64,000 nucleotides of DNA from Pseudomonas putida (lineage in GTDB: Bacteria > Pseudomonadota > Gammaproteobacteria > Pseudomonadales > Pseudomonadaceae), in the NCBI GenBank assembly GCA_041879295.1, contig CP047152.1, positions 811,501 through 875,500 of the forward strand. The letters run 5' to 3'. The notes under the pieces are model-generated. The model had not been told where the DNA came from. It worked only from the letters and a program-made list of their open reading frames with translations, and did no database searches. Both the position numbers and the translations under genes were made by a program. How positions within the stretch are numbered: the stretch's first letter is position 1; each line of letters opens with the position of its first letter. Shown piece after piece: positions 43,951 to 53,697 of this stretch.

Positions 43951-44934
43951 TCAGCCGACCAGGAAACGCCGCGCACCGGGTTTCAGCAGCGGATACTTGG
44001 CCTGCAGGTAGGGTTTGTCCTGGAGTAGTTGAGCGACATCGAGACCGATGCTGTCCTTGGCCTTGCACCAGCTGACGTAGCCGCTGGAGAAATCTGCCCG
44101 GCTGGCACTGCCCATGGCCTGCTGCAGCATCTGCTTGAGCTCGGCCTCGCGCTTCTCCATGTTGGCAATCGACTGGCGAACGGCCTTGAGCTCGATGAAG
44201 GCAGCGGTCAGTCCGGCATGGTTGCTGAAGTCGGCGACCAGGCTGTTGTCTTCCGGGTAGAGGCAGCGCAGGGCCGATTCGGCGGAAGCGGTGCCATCGG
44301 CCGGCGGGGGTGTGTCGGTTTCCACGTGCTGCCAGAACTGGCGTTCCAGCTCGATCAGGCGGGCAATCATCTGCTCGTCCCGCTCGATGCGATGGATCTC
44401 CAGCGTCTGGCCGCCGAGCAGTACTGCCACATCTGCCGCCTGTTTGCCGGTGACTGCGAGCTGGTGCATCACTTGCAAAACCACATACTCAGGGACTCCT
44501 TCCTTCCAAAGACGAGCCCCGTTTATGCCGGCCGTTTTGCACTCCAGTATCTGGACATCTTCGGTACCGATTACCTCGCGGTCGATGTTGGCGAGCATCC
44601 AAGGCAACTCCGGATCTGGATGCTGCAGCACGGCGTTGCCTGTACGCTTGCTGTAATGCCAGGCCACGATGGGCTCCAGCACGTTGCCCCAATAGGCAGG
44701 GCTTTCCTCGTCTTGGGGATCGGTTTTTGGCAGCCCGGCATCGCGTCCGGTTTTCTCCAGCCAGAGTTCCAGTTGTGATTTGTAGGGATTCAGGCCGACC
44801 GCAGCGGCGGCATCCGAACTGCCGATACCTCGCTTCCGAACGGCCAGCCAGTCCCTGCGCGGTAGTTCCTTGGTGCTGACCAGGCGCAGAGCGGGGCGGT
44901 GCTTCTGGGCGCTGTTAATAGAGCGTGCTTTCAT
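43951..44934 (-). CDS. YqaJ-family viral recombinase (lambda exonuclease-like)
   Basis: A 327-residue protein of the YqaJ/lambda-Exo nuclease superfamily (PD-D/E-x-K). Motifs: RKRGIGSSDAAAAVGLNPY at the N-terminus, YWGNVLEPIVAWHY (Glu), ANIDREVIG (Asp) and ILECKTAG (E-x-K). It degrades one strand of double-stranded ends during phage-type recombination. The C-terminal third is helical. A terminator hairpin lies just upstream on its strand. Co-directional with the RDF-like and RadC genes, it forms the recombination block of the island. Confidence 0.9.
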   Translation of the reverse strand: MKARSINSAQKHRPALRLVSTKELPRRDWLAVRKRGIGSSDAAAAVGLNPYKSQLELWLEKTGRDAGLPKTDPQDEESPAYWGNVLEPIVAWHYSKRTGNAVLQHPDPELPWMLANIDREVIGTEDVQILECKTAGINGARLWKEGVPEYVVLQVMHQLAVTGKQAADVAVLLGGQTLEIHRIERDEQMIARLIELERQFWQHVETDTPPPADGTASAESALRCLYPEDNSLVADFSNHAGLTAAFIELKAVRQSIANMEKREAELKQMLQQAMGSASRADFSSGYVSWCKAKDSIGLDVAQLLQDKPYLQAKYPLLKPGARRFLVG

Positions 44935-44958
44935 GGTGTTTACCTTGCAGATACAAAA

Positions 44959-44989
44959 ACGCCCGGTCAGCTCAGCGCTGAACGGGCGT
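44959..44989 (-). terminator. Rho-independent terminator between integrase and yqaJ-type gene
   Basis: ACGCCCG / CGGGCGT with an inner TCAG / CTGA stem; on the minus strand it is followed by TTTTTGT. It would stop transcripts coming from the integrase side before the YqaJ gene. Confidence 0.78.
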
Positions 44990-45192
44990 CATGGGGAATG
45001 AAAGTTGGGGAGTAGGTCAGGTGGGACTATATGCAAGTGTTCTGGGCGGCGACCGTGGCGCCAATCTTGAAACAAACTGGGTTATTGGGCGTTAGCGTAT
45101 CGAGACGTCTTTTCTGTCCTGGTTGTCACTGGCGGCTGAGACCGACAGGTTGCCAGTAGATGCTTCTTGGATGTACTCGCTCCACCACGCTG
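44990..45192. other. Spacer between integrase 3' end and terminator
   Basis: About 200 bases in which I see no gene, repeat or promoter that I can support. An excisionase-sized gene is not visible. Confidence 0.4.
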
Positions 45193-46461
45193 TCAGCGGG
45201 CGGTTGCGTTTACTGATGTGGTGTTGTTTGTCTTCCAAGAGTCCAGCATGTCTGCCCATTGCTGCATCATCTCGGCCCGGTCATTCAGATACTCGGCATG
45301 GTTGTAGGTGCGTCTGACTGCGTTCTGCTCAGTATGTGCGAGCTGTCTCTCGATCCAGTCTGCGGAGAAACCCATTTCATTAAGTCTGGTGCTTCCTGTC
45401 GTCCGCGTGGCATGTGGACTGTACTTACCACCCCAGCCTAGTGTGTTGAGCATCTGGCGGAATGAGGCTGAGACCATCGGGCGAGTGCGCTCGTCTCGGT
45501 GTGGGAACACATGGCTGTATTTGCCGGTGATACCTTGAAGAGCCTGCAGCATCTCCACCGCCTGCCTTGGGAGTGGGATAGTGTGCTCCTTTCGCTTTTT
45601 CATTCGTTCGGCAGGGATGCGCCATAGGGCCTTGTCTAGGTCGAATTCAGACCATTGAGCCTCCACCGCTTCACTTGGTCGGCACAAAGTTAGCCACATG
45701 AGTCGGAAAGCGCAGAAGGTTTCATGGCGTCCGCCGTGGGATTCGACATCTCGCAGTAGCTGGCCAATTTCATCCGTAGAGAGTGGTCGTTTGTGTTGTG
45801 TCTTATTGGCAGGCAGTGCTTTTCGGACTGGGTGTACGGGATCACTGTTGGCACGTAGCGTTGAGATTGCCAGCTCGAATACGCCGGACATGGTTCGTTT
45901 GGCTTCGGCAGCTACAGATGGGCCATTGTCCTGTGCTGCTCCTTTGAGCACTTCAAGGATGTGGGCGGGGGTGATGGCTTTTATCGGCAGATTTCCGATT
46001 TTCGGAAAGACGACGCGTTTCAGCATATTGAGTCGTCTAGATTTGGTGATCTCCTCCCATTCCTTCAGCGACAGCCACTCTTTAGCGACCGCTTCAAACG
46101 TGATTGTTCTCTCATGCTCGCGTTTCACCCGCTCTTGTTGGCGGTGGTGCACGGGGTTGATGCCTTGTACAACCAATGATCGCGCCTTTATGCGCTCATC
46201 ACGGGCTTCTGAAAGGGTAAAACGACGTCCTCTTCGGCGCTCCTCGGACTGCTCGGGCGTTTCGCCCTTGGGGGCAACCACATATTCCCCGATGGCGAAC
46301 ACACTTTCTTTCCTAGCGCTGCCGTCGCTCAGTTCGAATCGATAGCGCCACGCCTTTACTCCGTTGGGCTTCACCTCCAGATAGAGCCCATTTCCGTCTG
46401 TTAGTTTGTAGGGCTTTTCCTTTGGCTTAGCAGTACGGCACTCGGTGTCGGTAAGCGGCAT
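45193..46461 (-). CDS. P4-type tyrosine-recombinase integrase
   Basis: A 422-residue phage P4-like integrase. The N-terminal DUF4102 arm-binding domain is MPLTDTECRTAKPKEKPYKLTDGNGLYLEVKPNG. The SAM-like core-binding domain spans about 120-210. Catalytic residues: Arg in MWLTLCRPSEAVE, His-x-x-Arg in HATRTTGSTR, and the nucleophile Tyr in VRRTYNHAEY. It should integrate and excise the island; it lies at the border to the backbone gene ychF, pointing into the island. Three GTACCCGGTA repeats lie just upstream. Confidence 0.93.
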   Translation of the reverse strand: MPLTDTECRTAKPKEKPYKLTDGNGLYLEVKPNGVKAWRYRFELSDGSARKESVFAIGEYVVAPKGETPEQSEERRRGRRFTLSEARDERIKARSLVVQGINPVHHRQQERVKREHERTITFEAVAKEWLSLKEWEEITKSRRLNMLKRVVFPKIGNLPIKAITPAHILEVLKGAAQDNGPSVAAEAKRTMSGVFELAISTLRANSDPVHPVRKALPANKTQHKRPLSTDEIGQLLRDVESHGGRHETFCAFRLMWLTLCRPSEAVEAQWSEFDLDKALWRIPAERMKKRKEHTIPLPRQAVEMLQALQGITGKYSHVFPHRDERTRPMVSASFRQMLNTLGWGGKYSPHATRTTGSTRLNEMGFSADWIERQLAHTEQNAVRRTYNHAEYLNDRAEMMQQWADMLDSWKTNNTTSVNATAR

Positions 46462-46479
46462 GGCTACATCTCTCTATCT

Positions 46480-46533
46480 GTACCCGGTATTTTTATGATG
46501 CTATCAGAGCTGTACCCGGTAGCGTACCCGGTA
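46480..46533. repeat. Three direct GTACCCGGTA repeats upstream of the integrase
   Basis: Exact copies of GTACCCGGTA at 46480-46489, 46512-46521 and 46524-46533, the last two one helical turn apart. They sit 19-72 bases before the integrase start codon and next to the island-chromosome junction. Likely arm-type integrase/excisionase sites or operators controlling integrase expression. Confidence 0.75.
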
Positions 46534-46580
46534 ACATCGCGGATCGTATAGAGTCTTGATAGATCTTGCTGGAAAAGAAA

Positions 46581-46611
46581 AACCCCTTAAAGTGGCGTTC
46601 TTTAAGGGGTT
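46581..46611 (-). terminator. Terminator of the ychF transcript
   Basis: Perfect 12-bp stem AACCCCTTAAAG / CTTTAAGGGGTT with a 7-base loop; on the minus strand TTTCTTTT follows. It ends 39 bases after the ychF stop. The island junction probably lies at or just left of this point. Confidence 0.88.
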
Positions 46612-46649
46612 TGGTGTCCTATGACGTCCAATAGAATCTAAATTTCTAT

Positions 46650-47750
46650 TTAGACGTTGAAGCGGAAGTGCATCACGTCGCCGTCTTTGACGATGTAATC
46701 CTTGCCTTCCAGACGCCACTTACCGGCTTCCTTGGCACCGGCTTCACCCTTGAACTGGATGAAGTCGTCATAGGCCACCACTTCAGCGCGGATGAAGCCT
46801 TTTTCGAAGTCGGTGTGGATGACGCCGGCTGCCTGCGGGGCAGTGGCACCGACGCGTACGGTCCAGGCACGTACTTCCTGCACGCCGGCAGTGAAGTAGG
46901 TCTGCAGGTTCAGCAGTTCGTAACCGGCGCGGATCACGCGGTTCAGGCCAGGCTCTTCCAGGCCCAGGGCCTCCAGGAACATGTCCTTCTCTTCACCGTC
47001 TTCCAGCTCGGCGATTTCTGCTTCGATCTTGTTGCACACCGGCACCACTACCGCGCCTTCTTCCTCGGCAATGGCCTTGACCACGTCCAGGTGCGGGTTG
47101 TTGTCGAAGCCGTCTTCGGCCACGTTGGCGATGTACATCACCGGCTTGCTGGTCAGCAGGTGGAAGCCACGGATGACGGCTTTTTCATCGTCAGCCATGT
47201 GCTTCATCAGGCTGCGCGCTGGCTTGCCTTCGGTAAAGTGCGGGATCAGCTTTTCCAGAATGGCCTTCTGCGCCAAGGCTTCCTTGTCGCCGCCCTTGGC
47301 GTTGCGGGCTACCTTCTGCAGTTGCTTTTCGCAGCTGTCGAGGTCGGCGAAGATCAGTTCGAGGTCGATGATCTCGATGTCACGCTTGGGGTCGACGCTG
47401 TTGGAAACGTGGATCACGTTCTCGTCTTCGAAGCAGCGCACCACGTGGGCAATGGCGTCGGTCTCGCGGATGTTGGCGAGGAACTTGTTGCCCAGGCCTT
47501 CGCCCTTCGAGGCACCGGCAACCAGGCCGGCGATGTCGACGAATTCCATGGTGGTCGGCAGGATGCGGTTTGGCTTGACGATCTCAGCCAGCGCAGCCAG
47601 GCGAGCGTCGGGCATAGGTACGATGCCGCTGTTTGGCTCGATGGTGCAGAAAGGGAAATTCTCCGCCGCGATGCCAGACTTGGTCAGGGCGTTGAACAGG
47701 GTGGACTTGCCGACGTTGGGCAGGCCGACGATGCCGCAATTGAAACCCAT
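46650..47750 (-). CDS. ychF: Redox-regulated ATPase YchF
   Basis: A 366-residue OLA1/YchF P-loop protein that binds ribosomes and hydrolyses ATP in preference to GTP. Motifs: [15 protein letters not shown] (Walker A), [20 protein letters not shown] (G3), a non-canonical CNKIEAE in place of NKxD (giving ATP preference), and a C-terminal TGS domain ([26 protein letters not shown]). First backbone gene right of the island. Followed by its terminator at 46581-46611. Confidence 0.96.
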   Translation of the reverse strand: MGFNCGIVGLPNVGKSTLFNALTKSGIAAENFPFCTIEPNSGIVPMPDARLAALAEIVKPNRILPTTMEFVDIAGLVAGASKGEGLGNKFLANIRETDAIAHVVRCFEDENVIHVSNSVDPKRDIEIIDLELIFADLDSCEKQLQKVARNAKGGDKEALAQKAILEKLIPHFTEGKPARSLMKHMADDEKAVIRGFHLLTSKPVMYIANVAEDGFDNNPHLDVVKAIAEEEGAVVVPVCNKIEAEIAELEDGEEKDMFLEALGLEEPGLNRVIRAGYELLNLQTYFTAGVQEVRAWTVRVGATAPQAAGVIHTDFEKGFIRAEVVAYDDFIQFKGEAGAKEAGKWRLEGKDYIVKDGDVMHFRFNV

Positions 47751-47774
47751 GGGTATTCCCCTCTCTAAAGGAAA

Positions 47775-48359
47775 TCAGGCCTTCTGGCTGTGCAGCTCGC
47801 GCATCGCCTTGGCGAAATCGCCGGCGAGCACGTCCGGCAGCACGCCGAGGGCAAAATCGATGCTGGCGTCGAGCTTCTCCTGCTCGGCGCGCGGCGCGCG
47901 GCCCAGGACGAAGTTGGATACCAGTTTGGCGTCACCCGGGTGGCCGATGCCAAGCCGCAGGCGGTGGAAGTCGTTCTGGTTGCCGAGCTGCGCGATGATG
48001 TCGCGCAGGCCGTTGTGCCCACCATGGCCGCCGCCGCGCTTGAGCTTGGCAACGCCCGGGGGCAGATCGAGTTCGTCGTGTGCCACCAGTATCGCTTCCG
48101 GCTTGATGCGGAAGAAATTGGCCAAGGCCGCTACGGACTGGCCGCTGCGGTTCATGTAGGTGGTGGGAATCAACAAACGAACGTCGTTGCCCTGATGGCT
48201 GAATTTAGCCGTCAGGCCGAAATACTTTTTGTCAGCGGTCAGCGAAACACGCTGGGCGCTGGCAATGCGTTCAACGAAAAGAGCCCCTGCGTTATGCCGG
48301 GTCTGTTCGTATTCGGGGCCGGGGTTACCCAGGCCGACGATCAACTGGATGGCGGTCAC
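47775..48359 (-). CDS. pth: Peptidyl-tRNA hydrolase
   Basis: A 194-residue Pth that recycles peptidyl-tRNA by cleaving its ester bond. Catalytic His is in [12 protein letters not shown], with [10 protein letters not shown] before it and [27 protein letters not shown] later. Directly upstream of ychF with 24 bases between, probably one transcript. Confidence 0.97.
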   Translation of the reverse strand: MTAIQLIVGLGNPGPEYEQTRHNAGALFVERIASAQRVSLTADKKYFGLTAKFSHQGNDVRLLIPTTYMNRSGQSVAALANFFRIKPEAILVAHDELDLPPGVAKLKRGGGHGGHNGLRDIIAQLGNQNDFHRLRLGIGHPGDAKLVSNFVLGRAPRAEQEKLDASIDFALGVLPDVLAGDFAKAMRELHSQKA

Positions 48360-48438
48360 GTCAGGGGCTCTTCCTTGGAGTTGGTGGGTTACAGTGCGCG
48401 CGGCACTGTAACCCGATCAACGCCGGCGTGCGAGTGGA

Positions 48439-49032
48439 TTACTCGGCAGCGCCTTCTGCTTCTGGAGCAACGCGTGGAGCGTGAACGTTGGCAACAGCTT
48501 TGTCATCACCGTGGGCCAGAGCGACGAACTCTACGCCTTTCGGAGCTTTCAGGTCCGACAGGTGGATGATGGTGCCGATTTCGGCGTTGGCCAGGTCAAC
48601 TTCGATGAACTCAGGCAGGTCTTTGGCTTCGCAGGAAACTTCGATCTCGGACTCAACGTGGGAGATCTCGCCGCCTTTCTTGGCCGGGGCTTCTTCGTTG
48701 ATGAAGTGAACCGGAACCTTGGCGGTCAGTTTCTGGCCAGCAACGACGCGGACGAAGTCAGCGTGCATGATGAACTGCTTGGCTGGGTGGCGCTGCATGG
48801 CCTTGATGATGACGTTCTGCTTAACACCGTCAACGTTCAGCTCGATAACGTGGCTGAAGGCAGCTTCGTTTTCGAACAGCTTGGTGATTTCCTTGGCCAG
48901 GATGGTCAGGGATTGAGCTTCTTTACCACCACCGTAAACAACGGCTGGGATGCTCAGCGAGTGACGCAGGCGGCGGCTCGCACCTTTCCCCAGGTCAGTA
49001 CGCGCTTGGGCGTTCAGAATAAAATCAGTCAT
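48439..49032 (-). CDS. rplY: 50S ribosomal protein L25/general stress protein Ctc
   Basis: A 197-residue long-form L25 (Ctc). The N-terminal 5S-rRNA-binding domain ([23 protein letters not shown]) and the C-terminal TL5/CTC beta domain ([21 protein letters not shown]) are both present. ATG 49032 is used because TTTGGAGAAAC lies upstream; a further upstream ATG gives an unlikely 20-residue addition. The Ala/Glu-rich tail EAEGAAE is usual for Pseudomonas. Confidence 0.95.
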   Translation of the reverse strand: MTDFILNAQARTDLGKGASRRLRHSLSIPAVVYGGGKEAQSLTILAKEITKLFENEAAFSHVIELNVDGVKQNVIIKAMQRHPAKQFIMHADFVRVVAGQKLTAKVPVHFINEEAPAKKGGEISHVESEIEVSCEAKDLPEFIEVDLANAEIGTIIHLSDLKAPKGVEFVALAHGDDKAVANVHAPRVAPEAEGAAE

Positions 49033-49150
49033 TTTGTTTCTCCAAAATAGCCCCCCGAGGGCGTTTGCGACCAGCGCCAACGGGGATGGCAAAAAAGCCC
49101 CGCCCCAACACAGGTTGGGGCGGGGCGCTTCATATCAACACGTGTCCCGC

Positions 49151-50092
49151 TTAGCGGAACATCGCGCTGATCGATTCTTCGTTGCTGATGCGGCGTACCG
49201 CTTCAGCGACAACCGGTGCGATATCCAGCTGACGGATACGGTCACAGGCTTGAGCAGCGGCGGACAGCGGAACGGTGTTGGTCACCACCAGCTCGTCCAG
49301 TACCGACTTCTCGATGTTCTCGATCGCGCGGCCCGACAAAACAGGGTGCGTGCAGTAGGCGTAAACCTTGGCAGCGCCGTGCTCTTTCAGGGCTTTGGCC
49401 GCGTGGCACAGGGTGCCGGCGGTGTCGACCATGTCGTCTACCAGGATGCAGGTGCGCCCTTCGACGTCGCCGATGATGTGCATAACCTCGGAGTGGTTAG
49501 CCTTTTCGCGGCGTTTGTCGATGATACCCAGATCGACGCCCAGGGACTTGGCGACAGCGCGTGCGCGCACGACACCACCGATGTCCGGGGAGACGATCAT
49601 CAGGTTCTCGAAACGCTGGTCTTCGATGTCGTCAACCAGTACGGGCGAGCCGTAGATGTTGTCGACGGGGATATCGAAGAAGCCTTGGATCTGGTCAGCG
49701 TGCAGGTCGACGGTGAGTACACGGTCGATACCTACGACAGTGAGCATGTCAGCAACAACTTTGGCGCTGATGGCTACACGTGCCGAACGCGGACGGCGGT
49801 CCTGGCGGGCATATCCGAAGTAAGGAATCACGGCGGTGATTCGGGATGCTGAGGAGCGGCGGAAGGCGTCGGCCATCACTACCAGTTCCATCAGGTTATC
49901 GTTGGTCGGAGCGCAGGTCGGCTGAATAATGAAAACGTCTTTACCGCGAACATTTTCATTGATCTCAGTACTGATCTCGCCGTCGGAGAATTTACCGACA
50001 GAGACGTCACCGAGAGGGATATGCAGCTGACGTACGACACGCCGAGCCAGATCGGGGTTAGCGTTCCCCGTAAAGACCATCATCTTGGACAC
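49151..50092 (-). CDS. prs: Ribose-phosphate pyrophosphokinase
   Basis: A 313-residue PRPP synthase. GTG at 50092 gives [20 protein letters not shown], the family start and length; a longer frame upstream overlaps the tRNA gene. Motifs: [11 protein letters not shown] (ATP binding), [11 protein letters not shown], and the PRPP loop [11 protein letters not shown]. It supplies PRPP for nucleotides, His and Trp. Lies between tRNA-Gln and rplY as in other pseudomonads. Confidence 0.95.
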   Translation of the reverse strand: MSKMMVFTGNANPDLARRVVRQLHIPLGDVSVGKFSDGEISTEINENVRGKDVFIIQPTCAPTNDNLMELVVMADAFRRSSASRITAVIPYFGYARQDRRPRSARVAISAKVVADMLTVVGIDRVLTVDLHADQIQGFFDIPVDNIYGSPVLVDDIEDQRFENLMIVSPDIGGVVRARAVAKSLGVDLGIIDKRREKANHSEVMHIIGDVEGRTCILVDDMVDTAGTLCHAAKALKEHGAAKVYAYCTHPVLSGRAIENIEKSVLDELVVTNTVPLSAAAQACDRIRQLDIAPVVAEAVRRISNEESISAMFR

Positions 50093-50140
50093 GCGCAGTA
50101 CCTGAAGGCTGAGGGTATACCTGGATGAGTATAAGGAAAA

Positions 50141-50215
50141 TGGCAGGGGCGGCTGGATTCGAACCAACGCATGGCAGGATCAAAACCTGCTGCCTTACCG
50201 CTTGGCGACGCCCCT
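50141..50215 (-). tRNA. tRNA-Gln (anticodon UUG)
   Basis: 75 bases including encoded CCA. Acceptor stem AGGGGCG / CGCCCCT; D-arm GCCAAGCGGTAAGGC; anticodon stem GCAGG / CCTGC with loop TTTTGAT (anticodon TTG); T-arm with GGTTCGAATCC. Located between ispE and prs on the minus strand. Confidence 0.96.
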
Positions 50216-50235
50216 GTATCTGTTGCTGCGAACGC

Positions 50236-51096
50236 TCATGCGCTCGACTTCTTGACCAGACTTTGCAGCTTGCGATGCAACATCGAAATATTGCTTCCTT
50301 TCGCCACAAACCCTGTTTGGGTCGCTGAAAGAAGGGCCAGAACTTTATCAGCTTCGGCTTTGCTTGGGAAGGCCCCAAACACACAACTTCCAGTGCCGGT
50401 TAGTCGAGCCTCAGTGAACTTTCCCAGTAAATTCAACGCATTGCGAACTTCAGGGTAATTCTGCTCTACCACCGGTTGGCAGTCATTTCGACTGTTTCCC
50501 TCGGGAACGGGGCGCATCTTAAGGGGGAGTGAATCACGTGTCAACTGCGGATGTGAAAAAATTTCTACTGTGCTGACAGACACTTGCGGCACCAGCACGA
50601 CATACCAAGGTTCGATCGGGTCGACCGGAGTCAGTTGCTCCCCTACACCTTGCGCGAACGCCGCATGGCCGCGTACGAACACCGGCACATCGGCGCCCAG
50701 GCGCAGACCCAGTGCGGCCAGGCGGTCTTCGTCCCAGTCCAGTTGCCACAGGTGGGCGAGCGCCAGCAGGGTGGTCGCGGCGTCCGAGCTGCCGCCGCCG
50801 ATGCCACCACCCATGGGCAGCACCTTGGTCAGCCAGATGTCGGCGCCGAGGGTGGTGCCCGATTGTGCCTGCAACATACGCGCGGCCCGCACGATCAGGT
50901 TGCTGTCGTGGGGGACTGCCTCGATCTCGGTGTGCAAGTGGATCACGCCATCGTCACGCAGGGCGAAGCTCAGTTCGTCGCCGTGGTCGAGAAACTGGAA
51001 CACCGTTTCCAGCTCGTGGTAACCGTCCGCGCGGCGGCCGATGATGTGCAGCCACAGGTTGAGCTTGGCCGGGGCGGGCAGGGTGAGCTTGTGCAT
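50236..51096 (-). CDS. ispE: 4-diphosphocytidyl-2-C-methyl-D-erythritol kinase
   Basis: A 286-residue GHMP kinase of the MEP isoprenoid pathway. N-terminal [30 protein letters not shown] loop [18 protein letters not shown] and C-terminal [10 protein letters not shown] are present. Four bases downstream of the lolB stop, so coupled with it. Confidence 0.96.
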   Translation of the reverse strand: MHKLTLPAPAKLNLWLHIIGRRADGYHELETVFQFLDHGDELSFALRDDGVIHLHTEIEAVPHDSNLIVRAARMLQAQSGTTLGADIWLTKVLPMGGGIGGGSSDAATTLLALAHLWQLDWDEDRLAALGLRLGADVPVFVRGHAAFAQGVGEQLTPVDPIEPWYVVLVPQVSVSTVEIFSHPQLTRDSLPLKMRPVPEGNSRNDCQPVVEQNYPEVRNALNLLGKFTEARLTGTGSCVFGAFPSKAEADKVLALLSATQTGFVAKGSNISMLHRKLQSLVKKSSA

Positions 51097-51100
51097 GGGA

Positions 51101-51718
51101 TCAGTGCCCCAGCTGGCGTGGCTGCCAGTCCTTGACCACCAGGGTTACGTCCAGGTCCTTGCCGTGCAGCTTCAGGCGCTCGGGCAACCAGTAGCCGTTC
51201 TGTTCGGTGTAGCTCAGGTACTGCACCTGCCAGCCATCCTGGTCCAGGCTGGCCAGGCGGCTGTCGCCGTCCAGGGTCAGCTTGCTCTTGCTGTCGGGAG
51301 CGGGCAGGCCGCGAACCCACCAGACAAGGTGCGACACCGGCAGTTGCCAGCCCAGTTGCTCTTCCAGCAGCGCTTCAGGGCTGGCAGCTTCGTAGCGGCC
51401 CTGGTTGGCCACCTCCAGCACGACGCCACCCGGGCGGCCGGTCAGGCGTGCGGCGCCACGGCCCAGTGGGCCGGCCAGGCGAATATCATAGTAGTCCTGG
51501 CGTTGCAGCCAGAACAGCGTGCCGCTGCCAGAGTCGCGCGGGGCACGGATGCCGACCTTGCCGCTGATCTGCCAGCCATCAAGGTTGCTCAGTTGCTCTT
51601 TATGGACGCGCCACTGTTGCGGGTCGCCGTGGCCCTGCAGGGCCTCTCGGCTACCGAAGCCGGCACAGCCGGCCAGCAGGGCGATCAAGGTAAAGGTGAT
51701 GCAATGGCGCAGGAACAT
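51101..51718 (-). CDS. lolB: Outer-membrane lipoprotein localisation protein LolB
   Basis: A 205-residue LolB, which receives lipoproteins from LolA and inserts them in the outer membrane. The signal ends in the lipobox LLAGC (Cys at about 18). The body is of the family type ([41 protein letters not shown]). Between the TPR lipoprotein gene (four bases) and ispE. Confidence 0.94.
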   Translation of the reverse strand: MFLRHCITFTLIALLAGCAGFGSREALQGHGDPQQWRVHKEQLSNLDGWQISGKVGIRAPRDSGSGTLFWLQRQDYYDIRLAGPLGRGAARLTGRPGGVVLEVANQGRYEAASPEALLEEQLGWQLPVSHLVWWVRGLPAPDSKSKLTLDGDSRLASLDQDGWQVQYLSYTEQNGYWLPERLKLHGKDLDVTLVVKDWQPRQLGH

Positions 51719-51722
51719 GGCG

Positions 51723-53444
51723 TTAAAGAGTCTCGGATCCGGTCAGGCGTAAAAGGGTCTTGCGCAGGATAGGGCTGTCGGCCTGGGCTTCGAAGCCCTT
51801 GGCCCATACATGACGAGCTTCGCGGCGCTTGCCGTTGGCCCACAGCACTTCGCCCAGGTGGGCGGCCACTTCGTGGTCGGGGAAGTTGGCAAAGGCCTGG
51901 CGCAGGTAGGTTTCAGCTACGTCGAGGTTGCCCAGGCGATAGTTGACCCAACCCAGGCTGTCGAGCACTGCCGGGTCATCGGGGGTCAGTTGGTGGGCCT
52001 TGTCGATCAGCGCCTTGGCTTCGGCATAGCGGGTGGTACGGTCGGCCAGGGTGTAGCCCAGGGCGTTCAGGGCCATGGCGTTTTCTGGCTCGCGGGCGAT
52101 GATGGCGCGCAGGTCTTTTTCCATCTGCGTCAGATCGTTGCGCTTCTCGGCCAGCATGGCGCGGGTGTAAAGCAGGTTGAGGTCGTCCGGGTAGCGCTGG
52201 ATGGCTTGCTGCAGCACCTGGTTGGCCTGGGCGTCCTTGTTGTTGTTGCTATAGCTTTCCGATTCGATCAGGAATAGCTGGATGGCGTAGTCTGGCTGGG
52301 CTTCGCGTGCTTCGGCGAGGAGGCGCGAGGCATCACTGCTGCGGCCGTTGGCGATCAGGATGTCGGCCTGGCGCAGCTGTGCCGGCAGGTAGTCTGGGCC
52401 TGGGCCGACCAGGGCGTATTCACGCAGAGCGCCAGCAGGGTCGTGGCGCTCCTCTTGGATGCGGCCCAGGTTCAGGTGCGCAGCGTCGACGTTGCTGTCT
52501 CGCTCGACCAACTCCTGCAAGTAGCCTTCGGCTTCATCCCAGTCTTTGTTCTCAAGGCACACCAGCGCCAGCGAGTAGCGCAGTTCGTCATCATCGGGGT
52601 ATTGCTGGACCAGACTGATGAATTCGCCTTTGGCATCGGCGATACGGTCCTGTTCGACCAGGGTGCGAGCGTAGGTCAGGCGCAGGCGTTTGTCGTCCGG
52701 GTTGTCGCGAATTGCCCCACGCAGCAGTGGCAGGGCTTCCGGACCACGGTCCAGGGCCTGCAGCAGCCGGGCACGCAGCAGGATCGGAGCGACCTCGCCG
52801 TTTTGTGCTGGGTGCGACTCGAGCAGTTCCAGGGCTTCTTCTGTCTTGCCGTCCTGGTTCAGCAACAAGGCCTTGCCGAATATCAGCTGGCCGTTGTCGG
52901 GGTATTTCACCAGCAAGCGTTCGAAACTATGTAGCAGGCCGTCGCGGGTGCTCTGGTCGGTTTCGGCTGCAGACAGGGCGAGGAAGTCGAAGTGGGTGTC
53001 GCCCTTGCCCTGCAGTACCTTTTCCATGTAGGTCATGGACTCGTCATAGCGACCGGCGCGGGCCAGCTGGATGGCGGCGGCGCGCTGTGCGTCGAGGTTC
53101 TGCGGGTCGTTGCGCGCCCAGACCAGCGCGTTCTCCAGTGACGGCTCGTCGGCGCCGAGGTACTCGGCAATGCGGTAGGCACGCTCGGAAACCCCAGGAT
53201 CCTGGGTTTTTGCCGCCTGATCGGTGTAGTTGGCCAGGGCGATGTCGAAACGGTTGCGCTGGCCGGCCAGCTCTGCCACCAACAGGCTATAGAGTGTGTC
53301 CTGCTTGAACGAACCATACACCACGGGCTTTTCCGCCTCGCCCTTGCCAGCTTCGGCGACGGGAGGCTCGGCCTTTTGCGGGGCCAGGCTTTGGCAGCCC
53401 TGTAGCAGGGCGAAGGCAAGCAGCAATGCGTATGGTTTGTTCAT
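51723..53444 (-). CDS. TPR-repeat outer-membrane lipoprotein
   Basis: A 573-residue protein, start ATG 53444 ([17 protein letters not shown]): lipobox LLQGC, then an Ala/Glu/Lys-rich linker and about a dozen tetratricopeptide repeats, for example [28 protein letters not shown] and [28 protein letters not shown]. An upstream start would add 13 residues before the signal peptide. Probably an envelope scaffold. Conserved partner of lolB in pseudomonads. A remnant of a related gene lies at 57.7 kb on the other side of the accessory region. Confidence 0.85.
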   Translation of the reverse strand: MNKPYALLLAFALLQGCQSLAPQKAEPPVAEAGKGEAEKPVVYGSFKQDTLYSLLVAELAGQRNRFDIALANYTDQAAKTQDPGVSERAYRIAEYLGADEPSLENALVWARNDPQNLDAQRAAAIQLARAGRYDESMTYMEKVLQGKGDTHFDFLALSAAETDQSTRDGLLHSFERLLVKYPDNGQLIFGKALLLNQDGKTEEALELLESHPAQNGEVAPILLRARLLQALDRGPEALPLLRGAIRDNPDDKRLRLTYARTLVEQDRIADAKGEFISLVQQYPDDDELRYSLALVCLENKDWDEAEGYLQELVERDSNVDAAHLNLGRIQEERHDPAGALREYALVGPGPDYLPAQLRQADILIANGRSSDASRLLAEAREAQPDYAIQLFLIESESYSNNNKDAQANQVLQQAIQRYPDDLNLLYTRAMLAEKRNDLTQMEKDLRAIIAREPENAMALNALGYTLADRTTRYAEAKALIDKAHQLTPDDPAVLDSLGWVNYRLGNLDVAETYLRQAFANFPDHEVAAHLGEVLWANGKRREARHVWAKGFEAQADSPILRKTLLRLTGSETL

Positions 53445-53697
53445 AGAAAGGCTTATAGGAGGACTCACCGGCGGTCGGAGCATGATGACACAAGCGCGGA
53501 GGCAAACCCACCTGCGAAGGTCGTGGTTTACAGGCTGGGTGGTGCAGAGTGGGACAGCGGGGTGGGGGAGAGGTCAATGTCATCAACTTTGGAAATTATC
53601 CATAAATATCATATAATTAGCGCTCAAATCAGTGCATGGGAGAAGCCCTTTTGACTACCTATACCGCATCGCTTGACACCGCCAGCCAAGCCCTGGT

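Larger units (their letters stand above)
1..46611. mobile_element. Accessory/integrative region ending at ychF, left end outside or unresolved
   Basis: Everything left of the ychF terminator is accessory. It contains several IS elements, a group II intron, catabolic operons (blc-like and dmp), a Gp2-like protein, RadC, YqaJ and a P4-type integrase facing the backbone gene ychF. An integrase at one edge, followed by recombination genes and cargo, is the usual layout of an integrative genomic island. No tRNA lies at this junction, and I did not find a matching direct repeat for the left end. The region may be a composite of more than one island: the 16.5 kb Gp2-like gene could mark an older element. 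Confidence 0.45.

Noticed and set aside
50093..50167. Longer N-terminus of Prs
   Set aside because: It would overlap the tRNA-Gln gene; GTG 50092 gives the normal family start and length.
50141..50215. tRNA-Gln as attachment site of the island
   Set aside because: It lies 3.6 kb inside the backbone, separated from the integrase by ychF, pth, rplY and prs, and no tRNA fragment is seen near the integrase.
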